This document shows, one piece after another, positions 8,136-15,797 of a DNA stretch of 64,000 nucleotides. Source of the stretch: an uncultured Pseudomonas sp. (GTDB taxonomy: Bacteria > Pseudomonadota > Gammaproteobacteria > Pseudomonadales > Pseudomonadaceae). The translations under genes were made by a program, and so were the position numbers. The stretch lies in NCBI RefSeq assembly GCF_943846705.1, contig NZ_OX044366.1:3286001-3350000 (forward strand), in the 5' to 3' direction. The notes beneath the pieces are model-generated. The model had not been told where the DNA came from, ran no database searches, and saw only the letters and a list, made by a program, of their open reading frames with translations. How positions within the stretch are numbered: position 1 is the first letter of the stretch; the number at the start of each line of letters is the position of its first letter.

Positions 8136-8819
8136 ATGAATAGCCGGCACCTAGGCAGCAACGCCTCCGTGGCATTGCGGCCATCCACCCGTGAATCTGC
8201 GCTGACGCGGCTTGAGCAGATTCGCTACAAAGCGCTTGAGCTGTTTGCCGAGCGCGGCTTTTCCCGGGTCAGCATGCGCGAGTTGGCTCTGCACGTGGAG
8301 ATTGGCTGCGGTTCCCTGTATCACCACTTTGAAAGCAAAGAGCGTCTGCTCTTCGAGCTGATCGAAGAGCTGTATGACGATCTGCTGGAAGCGGTCTTTA
8401 GCACGTCTCGGGGCAGTGCCGCCGAGCGTTTGCGGGGTTTACTGAGTGCGCACATCGCCTTGCATGAGCGCCGCGGTTTGCAATTTTTGCTGGCCGAGCA
8501 GGAGTTGCGTTGCCTTGGCGCGCCACACCATGAGCAGATCCAGCAGATGCGCCAACGCTATGAGGACAGCCTCTTGGCACGCGTGCTTGAAGTGGAACCC
8601 ACGGGCCCGACTCGGCTGCTCAGGCCAGCGGTGCAGGGAGTGATCGCGTGGCTCAATAATCTGCCGAGCTGGTTATCACAAGCCGCCTTGGAGCCTGCGG
8701 AAAAGCAAGCGCTGATCGAGGGCATGGTTTTTGGCATGCTCGCCGGCGTGATCAAACAACCACTGCAGGCTGCCAGTCCAGCCACGGTTGCCTTGGCGGC
8801 TCATGGCGCAGCCGGATGA
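8136..8819 (+). CDS. TetR-family transcriptional regulator
   Basis: A 227-residue regulator with the TetR N-terminal HTH: ALTRLEQIRYKALELFAERGFSRVSMRELA, then VEIGCGSLYHHFESKERLLF. The C-terminal ligand domain is not diagnostic. The start is uncertain: ATG 8136 is chosen, while ATG 8091 overlaps the thiolase stop as TGATG and would allow coupling. Sitting between thiolase and enoyl-CoA hydratase, it probably senses an acyl-CoA or fatty acid, which is inference from context. Confidence 0.85.
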   Translation: MNSRHLGSNASVALRPSTRESALTRLEQIRYKALELFAERGFSRVSMRELALHVEIGCGSLYHHFESKERLLFELIEELYDDLLEAVFSTSRGSAAERLRGLLSAHIALHERRGLQFLLAEQELRCLGAPHHEQIQQMRQRYEDSLLARVLEVEPTGPTRLLRPAVQGVIAWLNNLPSWLSQAALEPAEKQALIEGMVFGMLAGVIKQPLQAASPATVALAAHGAAG

Positions 8820-8893
8820 CGTGCTGCCTCGTTGCTTGAGGCATGCCCACACCTACAGGGCGTTACGCTTAACGCCGAGCAAAGGATGATTCG

Positions 8894-9793
8894 ATGAACT
8901 ATGCAACGCTGGACTGGCAGGTCGACGACGGTTTGTTGAAGCTGACACTCAACCGCCCTGAACTAATGAATGCGTTTACCGTCGAGATGGCGAATGAGTT
9001 GGAGCATGCCTTTAAGCGCGCGAGCTTGGATGATGAGGTGCGCGTGGTGTTGGTGACGGGGGCGGGGCGGGCTTTTTGCGCCGGCATGGACCTCTCGGTA
9101 GAGGGCAATGTGTTTGGCCTGGATGAAAGCCTCTCGCCCAGCCTGCGCGATATGCATGAACGTATGGAATCGGCGGAAATTCAAAACGGGGTTCGCGATA
9201 CCGGCGGTCAAGTGACCTTGGCCATTCGCGCCTGTCGCAAGCCCGTGGTCGGCGCGATCAACGGCCCCGCCGTGGGTATCGGGGCGACTATGAGCCTGGC
9301 GATGGATTTTCGTCTGGCCTCGGAAAAAGCGCGCTTTGGTTTCGTTTTCGGGCGTCTTGGGATCGTCCCAGAAGCTTGTTCAAGCTGGTTTCTACCGCGC
9401 ATCGTTGGCTTGCAGCAGGCGCTGGAGTGGATCTACACCGCCGACATATTTGACGCTAATGAAGCCCTGCGTGGTGGCCTGGTTCGCTCGATTCACAGCG
9501 CCGACACACTGCTGCAAGAGGCTGAGGTATTTGCTCGGCGCCTGGTCCAGGGGCGCTCGCCCGTTGCCATCGCACTTAGCCGGCAGATGCTCTACCGCAA
9601 CAGTGCTCAGACCGACCCGTTTGAGGCCCATCGCATCGAGTCACTGGCAATGTTTTACACCAGCATCGGTGACGGTAAAGAAGGTGTGGCAGCCTTTCTC
9701 GACAAGCGCGCACCTAACTTCACCGGTAAGGCGTCAGAGCTGCCCGCGTTTTACGAACAGTGGACCGGCGATGGTGCCGATGAGCCAAGCTAA
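8894..9793 (+). CDS. Enoyl-CoA hydratase/isomerase (crotonase family)
   Basis: A 299-residue crotonase-fold protein. The N-terminal strand KLTLNRPELMNAFTVEM is typical. GAGRAFCAGMDLS forms one half of the oxyanion hole, and GAINGPAVGIGATMSLAMDFRLAS the other. FGFVFGRLGIVPEACSSWFLPR covers the usual catalytic region, with Glu at the PEA position. It is somewhat longer than standard hydratases (about 260) owing to an insert around residues 70-100, seen in several crotonase-family members of uncertain substrate. RBS CAAAGGA lies just upstream. It is convergent with the LuxR gene 10 bp downstream. Confidence 0.88.
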   Translation: MNYATLDWQVDDGLLKLTLNRPELMNAFTVEMANELEHAFKRASLDDEVRVVLVTGAGRAFCAGMDLSVEGNVFGLDESLSPSLRDMHERMESAEIQNGVRDTGGQVTLAIRACRKPVVGAINGPAVGIGATMSLAMDFRLASEKARFGFVFGRLGIVPEACSSWFLPRIVGLQQALEWIYTADIFDANEALRGGLVRSIHSADTLLQEAEVFARRLVQGRSPVAIALSRQMLYRNSAQTDPFEAHRIESLAMFYTSIGDGKEGVAAFLDKRAPNFTGKASELPAFYEQWTGDGADEPS

Positions 9794-9803
9794 GGGCGAT
9801 TAA

Positions 9804-10676
9804 CTAAGTTGCTGGGGGCTGTCCCTGGCCGGTGCAGTCGCCAAGCCAGCTGATAAACAGGGAAAACAGTTCCGCCTGGGAGCCGATTTGCAATTTCATG
9901 TACAGGTTCTTGCGGTGCATGCGTACGGTTTCCGGGGAGATGTTCAACTCGCGCGCGGTGGACTTGACCGAGTGACCACGCAGGATCAGGTGGGCGATCT
10001 CGCGCTCACGTTCGGTCAGTTGTTCACTGCCGAAGCTGGCAAACGCCGCTTGGATGTGCAGGTTCAAGGGGGGCGCTGGTGGTGGGGCGGCGACGTCTTC
10101 ATCGAGGGTGCGGTCGAGTCCCCCGGCGCTGGCGAACTGCAGCATCAGCTCGCGTACCAAGGGTTGCACGGCGCGCAGTAGTTGCAGTTGTTCAGGGCTA
10201 AAACGCGTTCCACTGCAACCCTGGTAAAGGCTTAGGGAAATCTTGCGCTGCGCATCAAGGTCGACGATGTAGTAGCTGTCCTCCAGCGCGCCGTTCTTCA
10301 GGTAGTAGGTTTTGTAATAGGCGCTGTTGAAAAAGTCGTCCGGGGCTATCTCTGAGAGGTGGTAGAAGCCTTCGGCGAGGCCGTTGTCTATTGCCAGGCA
10401 AAAGGGGTCCAGCATGTAGCCGCGCGCGAAGTAACGCTCGAGCAGCGTTTCGCGGTACTGCGCGGGGATGCCGCGCTGGTACAACAGATGCGGAGGCTGC
10501 CCCTTGCGTTCGAGAATAAAGAGCATCGACTCGATGGGGGTCAACTCATTCAACGCCTCAGCCAGGTGCGGCATCAGTGCGGTTTCGCGGGCGCTGGCGA
10601 AGGCACGTGCCAGTCCGGAATGCCAGGCGTGTAGGGCGCTTAGCGACAAATGAGTAGAGCAGGGCGATGAGTTCAT
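9804..10676 (-). CDS. LuxR-family HTH transcriptional regulator
   Basis: A 290-residue protein (ATG 10676 chosen over 10712) with a C-terminal LuxR/NarL HTH: LTEREREIAHLILRGHSVKS, TARELNISPETVRMHRKNLY. The N-terminal 200 residues show no receiver motif or recognisable autoinducer-binding signature and probably form a ligand-binding domain of the type common in orphan LuxR regulators next to amine and polyamine genes. It lies downstream of, and on the same strand as, the aminotransferase and the polyamine-type binding protein, which it may regulate. Confidence 0.83.
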   Translation of the reverse strand: MNSSPCSTHLSLSALHAWHSGLARAFASARETALMPHLAEALNELTPIESMLFILERKGQPPHLLYQRGIPAQYRETLLERYFARGYMLDPFCLAIDNGLAEGFYHLSEIAPDDFFNSAYYKTYYLKNGALEDSYYIVDLDAQRKISLSLYQGCSGTRFSPEQLQLLRAVQPLVRELMLQFASAGGLDRTLDEDVAAPPPAPPLNLHIQAAFASFGSEQLTEREREIAHLILRGHSVKSTARELNISPETVRMHRKNLYMKLQIGSQAELFSLFISWLGDCTGQGQPPAT

Positions 10677-10751
10677 GGCGGCCAGTTTACGGGCCGTGCC
10701 AGGTACACGCAAAATCCTGCGCGCGCACCTAGGATGGGTTGCTGGCCAGCA

Positions 10752-12176
10752 TCAACGGCCGTCGTACTGACCGTTGCTCTGCAACTCAGCGGCGGTCTCG
10801 AGAATACAGCTGCGCAGGGTCTCGACTATTTCATCGACCTGGGCATAACTGATGGTCAGCGGCGGCGACATCACGTTGAGGTGCACAATAGGCCGTACCA
10901 GTAGGCCCTTGCGTTGCGCGCGTAAGTGGATTTTCTCACCGATGTTCAGCGCCTCGGGAAACAGCGCCTTGGTTTGTTTGTTGGCAACAAATTCGACGCA
11001 GGCCATCAGCCGCATGCAGCGAACATTGCCGACTAGCGGCAGCTCGGCAAGGCTTTGCAGGCGCTGCTCCAGGTAGGCACCGACGTCCTCAACACGGGCC
11101 AGCAATCCTTCGCGCTCGATGATTTCGATGTTCTTTAGCGCGGCAATACAGCTCACTGGATGGCCGCTGTAAGTAAAGCCATGGGTGAAGCAGCGGCCGC
11201 TGCCCGGCTCGCCGATCACCTGCCAGATGCGTTCGGAAAAAATGCAGGCGCCCAGCGGCAGGTAGCCGGAAGTCAGGCCCTTGGCGGTGGTGATGATGTC
11301 CGGCTGCACACCGAAGAGTTCCTCGGACGCGAAGAACTTGCCCAGTCGGCCGAACGAGGTGACCACTTCATCCGAGACATAAAGCACGTCGTAGCGTTTG
11401 CAGATCGCCGACATGCCACGCAGGTAGCCTCGCGGCGGGATGATCACACCGCCCGAACCCATGATCGGTTCGGCGAAGAAGGCCGCTACCTTGTCGGCGC
11501 CGATGCTGAGAATCTTGTCTTCGAATTCAGTTAGCAAAAACTCCAAGAACTGCTCTTCGTTCATGCCATCGGGGGCACGGTAGGGGTTGGGATTGGAAAT
11601 GTGGTGGATTTTGTCGGCGACGCCAAGGAAGTCGAACTCCGGCGCGCGGTCGGCAGCTTTGTTGCCGATCGACATGGTCAGGTAGGTGGAGCCGTGGTAG
11701 GCGTTGACCCGCGATATCACATGTTTCTTCTCCGGCTTGCCGCGGCTGTTCTGGTAGAACTGGATCAGCCGGTAGGCAGTGTCCACCGCAGTGGAGCCGC
11801 CGGTGGTGAGAAACACATGGTCGAGGTCGCCGGGGGCCAGGCTGGCGAGTTTCTCGCACAGGCGAATGGCGGGGGTGCTGGCCATGTCGGAGAAGGGGTT
11901 TGAGTAGGCCAGCTGGCGTACCTGATCGGCGATGGCCTGGGCCATTTCCTCGCGGCCCAGGCCGATATTGGTGCACCACATGCCGCCCACTGCGTCCAGG
12001 TAACGGTTGCCGGCCGTATCGTAGATGTAGGCACCTTCGCCGGCGGCAATATTCAACGAACCCTGCTCGCGGTGCTCGTCGAACACGTGATAGCCGTGCA
12101 TGTAGTGGGCCTTGTCGGCCGCGACCAGCTGTTGCTCATCGAACTGCGCAAAAAAAGTCGGGGTGGGAGTGCTCAT
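10752..12176 (-). CDS. Class III (omega) aminotransferase
   Basis: A 474-residue PLP enzyme of fold type I. Visible are the N-terminal GAYIYDTAGNRYLDAVGGMW, the phosphate loop TTGGSTAVDTAYRL, the stacking YHGSTYLT, the acidic VLYVSDEVVTSFGRLG and the Schiff-base lysine in IITTAKGLTSGYLPLG. It resembles polyamine/taurine:pyruvate transaminases of the SpuC type. With the putrescine-type binding protein upstream it could transaminate an imported diamine or omega-amino acid. Substrate is unproven. It follows the binding protein gene by 94 bp. Confidence 0.88.
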   Translation of the reverse strand: MSTPTPTFFAQFDEQQLVAADKAHYMHGYHVFDEHREQGSLNIAAGEGAYIYDTAGNRYLDAVGGMWCTNIGLGREEMAQAIADQVRQLAYSNPFSDMASTPAIRLCEKLASLAPGDLDHVFLTTGGSTAVDTAYRLIQFYQNSRGKPEKKHVISRVNAYHGSTYLTMSIGNKAADRAPEFDFLGVADKIHHISNPNPYRAPDGMNEEQFLEFLLTEFEDKILSIGADKVAAFFAEPIMGSGGVIIPPRGYLRGMSAICKRYDVLYVSDEVVTSFGRLGKFFASEELFGVQPDIITTAKGLTSGYLPLGACIFSERIWQVIGEPGSGRCFTHGFTYSGHPVSCIAALKNIEIIEREGLLARVEDVGAYLEQRLQSLAELPLVGNVRCMRLMACVEFVANKQTKALFPEALNIGEKIHLRAQRKGLLVRPIVHLNVMSPPLTISYAQVDEIVETLRSCILETAAELQSNGQYDGR

Positions 12177-12270
12177 GGCTCATTCCTATCTGTAAAGCGT
12201 TTATTCAGTCATGGTTGCGCCCACGGCAGTTAACCGCTGCGCGGGCGAGATTGGGCACCAGGGCCGCAGG

Positions 12271-13371
12271 CTATTTGCCAGTCTTCACCGTGTTCCACGT
12301 GCGGCTGATCAAACGCATGCTTTTCATTGGCTGGCTCTTCTGCGCGAATAGCCGTTCGCGCGTCGTGGCGTTCGGATAGATCGCCGGGTCGTCGCGAATC
12401 TCAGCTCTTACCAAGGCGGTGGCGGCCTGATTGCTGTTGGCGAAATTCACGTAGTCGGTGATCTTGGCTGCTACCTTGGGTTGCAGCAGGTACTCGATAA
12501 ATCGGTGCGCGTTATTCACCTGCGGCGCATCGCTGGGGATATAAAAGTTGTCGAACCAGATCAATGAGCCTTCATCGGGAATGAAGTAGTCCAACTCGAT
12601 GTCGATCCCGGCTTCCTCGGCCCTTGCCTTAGCAGTGGCGTAATCGCCGGACCAGGTCATGGCCATGCACTGATTACCGTTGGGCAAGGCGCTGAGGTAG
12701 CCTACCGAGTCGAATTTCTTGATATACGGACGCACCGCGAGCAACTGCGCTTCGGCCGCCTTTAGGTCTTCTGGCTTGGCGCTATTGGGGTCGCGGCCGA
12801 GGTAGGTGAGCACCAGCGGAATCACTTCAGTCGGCGCGTCAGGCAGGGTGACCCCGCAATCGGCGAAGCGCGAAACGATCTGAGGGTCGAAAATCATCGC
12901 CAGCGAACCGATCGGTGCGTCGGGCATGCGCTCGCGAATCATCTTGACGTTGTAGGTGATGCCGTTGCTGCCCCAGGTGTAGGGCGCCGAATACTGCACG
13001 CCAGCGTCGTAGGCCTGGATACTTTTCAGCACGCTCTGGTCGAGGTTTTTCCAGTTTGGCAGTTGATCCTTATCCAGCACCTGGAAGACCCCGGCTTGGA
13101 TTAAAGGCGGCACTAGGGCGGCGTTTAGCAACACCAGGTCGTAACCCGAACGCCCCGACAGCAGCTTGCCCTGCACCGTTTCGTAGGAGTCGAAGGTGTC
13201 GTAGATCACCCGGATGCCAGTGTCTTTTTGAAACTCGGCGAGGGTATTCTCGCCAATATAATCCGACCAGTTGTATACCCGCAGGGTGTCGCTGCCATCC
13301 GGCTCAGCGGCCTGAGTCAGCGGCACCACGGCCATAGCCGCACTGAGTACTGCTGCCAGAGGTATATGCAT
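12271..13371 (-). CDS. Periplasmic polyamine-type ABC substrate-binding protein (PotF/SpuD-like)
   Basis: A 366-residue protein with a Sec signal peptide (MHIPLAAVLSAAMAVVPLTQ-AA). The mature start is of PotF type: DTLRVYNWSDYIGENTLAEF, then GIRVIYDTFDSYETVQGKLL. SAPYTWGSNGITYN and TWSGDYATAKARAE are also typical of PotD/PotF proteins that bind putrescine or spermidine. ATG 13371 is preceded by GGTGGAACTGAT, a good ribosome site, and the upstream in-frame ATGs lack one. No permease or ATPase genes for it are in the window, so it may serve a remote transporter or act as a sensor partner. Confidence 0.87.
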   Translation of the reverse strand: MHIPLAAVLSAAMAVVPLTQAAEPDGSDTLRVYNWSDYIGENTLAEFQKDTGIRVIYDTFDSYETVQGKLLSGRSGYDLVLLNAALVPPLIQAGVFQVLDKDQLPNWKNLDQSVLKSIQAYDAGVQYSAPYTWGSNGITYNVKMIRERMPDAPIGSLAMIFDPQIVSRFADCGVTLPDAPTEVIPLVLTYLGRDPNSAKPEDLKAAEAQLLAVRPYIKKFDSVGYLSALPNGNQCMAMTWSGDYATAKARAEEAGIDIELDYFIPDEGSLIWFDNFYIPSDAPQVNNAHRFIEYLLQPKVAAKITDYVNFANSNQAATALVRAEIRDDPAIYPNATTRERLFAQKSQPMKSMRLISRTWNTVKTGK

Positions 13372-13531
13372 ATCAGTTCCACCTTTATTGTTATTGTCAG
13401 ACCCGTCGTGAGGGCTGGCTCCACTATCCAAGCCTGGCTTGCGCATCGCCATACCCCGATCGGGTAGGTAAGTCATCGATCTTGCTGTACATTCGTTCAA
13501 CACTACCTAAGTCAAAAATGGAGTCGTCGGC

Positions 13532-14161
13532 ATGACCTTGGGAACACGTTTCTCTCGCCTGGAACCTGAACAGCGCAAGGCCAACTTAGTCGAGGCGACG
13601 CTGGTGTGCCTTAAGCGCCACGGTTTTCAGGGGGCCTCGGTTCGTAAAATATGTGCCGAGGCGGGAGTGTCGGTTGGCCTGATCAATCACCACTATCAGG
13701 GCAAGGAAGAACTGGTGGCCGAAGCCTATTTGACGGTCACAGGGCGGGTGATGCGTTTGTTGCGCGATGCCATTGAGGCCAGCGCGGTCAACCCCAGGGC
13801 GCGCTTGTCTGCCTTTTTTAGCGCGTCATTTTCCCCAGAAGTGCTGGCCCCAGAACTGCTGGACGCCTGGTTGGCGTTCTGGGGGGCGGTGCGTACGTCC
13901 GAGGTGATTAATTTGGCGCATGAGCAGTCCTACGGTGAATACCGGGCCATACTCGGCCAAGTTTTATCCGAGCTGGCTGAAAGTGAGGGCTGGCAGGACT
14001 TCGATGCTGATCTTGCGGCCATCGGTCTCAGCGCGTTGCTTGATGGGCTCTGGCTGGAGTACGGCCTCAACTCCACGACCTTTACTGCCGCTCAAGGTGT
14101 GCAGATCTGTGAGGCCTGGGTCGATGGCCTGCAGGTCAACGGATTTCGCCGCGTGAGCTAA
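13532..14161 (+). CDS. TetR-family regulator, BetI-like
   Basis: A 209-residue regulator with the BetI-type N-terminus: EPEQRKANLVEATLVCLKRH, then GASVRKICAEAGVSVGLINH and HYQGKEELVAEAY. The C-terminal half (LLDAWLAFWGAVRTS, then LIDG-type ALLDGLWLEYGL) matches the BetI C-terminal domain. It is divergent from the polyamine-binding protein gene with a 160-bp shared promoter region, so it is the likely repressor of that transport/aminotransferase unit. The ligand is not known. Confidence 0.85.
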   Translation: MTLGTRFSRLEPEQRKANLVEATLVCLKRHGFQGASVRKICAEAGVSVGLINHHYQGKEELVAEAYLTVTGRVMRLLRDAIEASAVNPRARLSAFFSASFSPEVLAPELLDAWLAFWGAVRTSEVINLAHEQSYGEYRAILGQVLSELAESEGWQDFDADLAAIGLSALLDGLWLEYGLNSTTFTAAQGVQICEAWVDGLQVNGFRRVS

Positions 14162-14283
14162 CCCATTACGCTCTATTGATCATCTGTTCAGTAGTAGCTA
14201 CATTGGCCTGCAAAACCAGTAACCGTTTCACCCCATATAAATACAAGAGTTGGCTGCGCCCATGGCGTGGTGAGGGCGCTGTA

Positions 14284-15015
14284 ATGACGGCAACACCCTG
14301 TGTGCTGATCGTCGATGACGATCCAGTGATCCGCGAATTACTGACTTCCTATCTGCTGCGTGATGGTTATCAGGTACACAGTGCCGAGACGGCAGAGCAG
14401 GCAGAGACCATGCTGCTGGAGTACCCGGTAGACCTGGTCATGCTGGACATTCGCTTGCCGGGCAAGGATGGCTTGACGCTGACGCGCGAGTTACGCGTGC
14501 GCTCCGAGGTCGGAATTATCCTGATCACCGGCCGCGATGATGAAATTGACCGTATCGTCGGGCTGGAGTGCGGTGCCGACGATTATGTGGTCAAACCGTT
14601 CAACCCGCGTGAGCTGGTGTCGAAGGCTAAGAATCTGGTGCGCCGTGTGCGCCACGTTCAGGCGACAACGGCGCAGGCGGAAACCCGGCAGTTGAAGTAT
14701 TTTGCCGGCTGGGTGCTGGACATTGACCGCCGTCGATTAATCGCCGAAGACGGAGGCGAGTGCCTCCTGACCCAAGGTGAATTCCAGCTACTCAACGTGC
14801 TGCTGCGCAACGCCGGGCATACCCTCAGCCGTGACCAGTTAATGGATCAAATCCGTAACCGTGAATGGCTGCCGAATGACCGCTCGATCGACGTGCTCGT
14901 CGGCCGTTTACGGCGCAAGCTACACGACGACCCGGCCGACCCGCAGCTGATTATCACCATCCATGGCGTCGGTTACCTGTTTAGTACCGTGGTCAGTAGC
15001 CGGCCATGCGTCTGA
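14284..15015 (+). CDS. aruR: OmpR-family response regulator, AruR/TorR-like
   Basis: A 243-residue response regulator. The receiver domain has DDD near residues 12-14, phospho-acceptor in LVMLDIRLPGKDGL, the Thr of LITGRDDEID and Lys of YVVKPFNPREL. The OmpR winged helix begins near residue 150 (GECLLTQGEFQLLNVLLR) and ends in RSIDVLVGRLRRKLHDDP. ATG 14284 is chosen; the longer frame lacks a ribosome site. It overlaps the sensor-protein gene by 10 bp. With a hybrid kinase two genes on and aruIH downstream it corresponds to AruR, the regulator of the arginine transaminase pathway; the name rests on context. Confidence 0.75.
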   Translation: MTATPCVLIVDDDPVIRELLTSYLLRDGYQVHSAETAEQAETMLLEYPVDLVMLDIRLPGKDGLTLTRELRVRSEVGIILITGRDDEIDRIVGLECGADDYVVKPFNPRELVSKAKNLVRRVRHVQATTAQAETRQLKYFAGWVLDIDRRRLIAEDGGECLLTQGEFQLLNVLLRNAGHTLSRDQLMDQIRNREWLPNDRSIDVLVGRLRRKLHDDPADPQLIITIHGVGYLFSTVVSSRPCV

Positions 15016-15797
15016 TAGGGCAAATCCTGGTGTTGTGTGCCGGGCTGAGTTTAGTGGCGGCTGGTCTGGCAGCGCCTGTTGCTGTGCGTTATTGCGACTA
15101 CCCGGTGTACCCGCCGATTTCCTGGAGCGATGCCAACGGTGAGATACAGGGCGTCGCACCGCGGGCGGTACGCGAGGTCATCGGCGCGCTTGGCTTGCCA
15201 TTACAAATGGTGGTGCTGGGCAACTGGAATCGCTGTCTGACGGATGCGGCTGAGGGCCGAGTCGACCTGGTGATTGCTTACCGTTCGGCAGAGCGCGAAC
15301 GTAGCCTGGTGTTCAGCACGGTGCCGTTGTTGCGTGAAGAAGTCTCGGTGTTTTACAACCGCCGCAAGCCCCTTGCAGTGACCCGTCTAGAAGACTTGGC
15401 GCGCTACCGTGGCGGCTTGCTGTTCGGTGAAAGTTACGGGCAGGCCTTCGACCGTTTTGTGGCGGACAAAGGCAATATCGAGTGGGTGGCGAGCAATCAG
15501 CAGAACTTCGGCAAGCTGATCCGTGGGCGGATTGACTTCATCGCCCATGAGCCGCGCACCGGCAAGTTGTTTCTCGAATACCTGCCCGGCGCTGCCGATA
15601 TTGATGTGCTGCCGCTGACCCTGGCCGTGGATCATCTGTATTTCGCCGTGTCGAAACGCTCGCCACTGGTCACGCGCATGGCCGATATAGACCTGCAGTT
15701 GCAGCGTTTGAAATCGGCGAATAGCGTCGAGCGCTGGTTGCACGAAAGCGAGCAGGCCTATCGCGCCTCGCAGGCACAGGCGGATAAGCAACCATGA
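15006..15797 (+). CDS. Periplasmic solute-binding (SBP_bac_3) sensor protein in the kinase operon
   Basis: A 263-residue protein with a Sec signal peptide (MRLIGQILVLCAGLSLVAAG-LA) followed by an amino-acid-binding-protein fold: VRYCDYPVYPPISW, LPLQMVVLGNWNRC, GRVDLVIAYRSAERERSLVF, FGESYGQAFDRF. The two cysteines at CDYP and NRC may form a disulfide. It is sandwiched between the response regulator and the hybrid kinase, overlapping both by 10 and 4 bp. The likely role is therefore to present a ligand to the kinase in the periplasm, comparable to TorT, rather than to feed a transporter. Arginine or another guanidino compound is the inferred ligand. Confidence 0.75.
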   Translation: MRLIGQILVLCAGLSLVAAGLAAPVAVRYCDYPVYPPISWSDANGEIQGVAPRAVREVIGALGLPLQMVVLGNWNRCLTDAAEGRVDLVIAYRSAERERSLVFSTVPLLREEVSVFYNRRKPLAVTRLEDLARYRGGLLFGESYGQAFDRFVADKGNIEWVASNQQNFGKLIRGRIDFIAHEPRTGKLFLEYLPGAADIDVLPLTLAVDHLYFAVSKRSPLVTRMADIDLQLQRLKSANSVERWLHESEQAYRASQAQADKQP

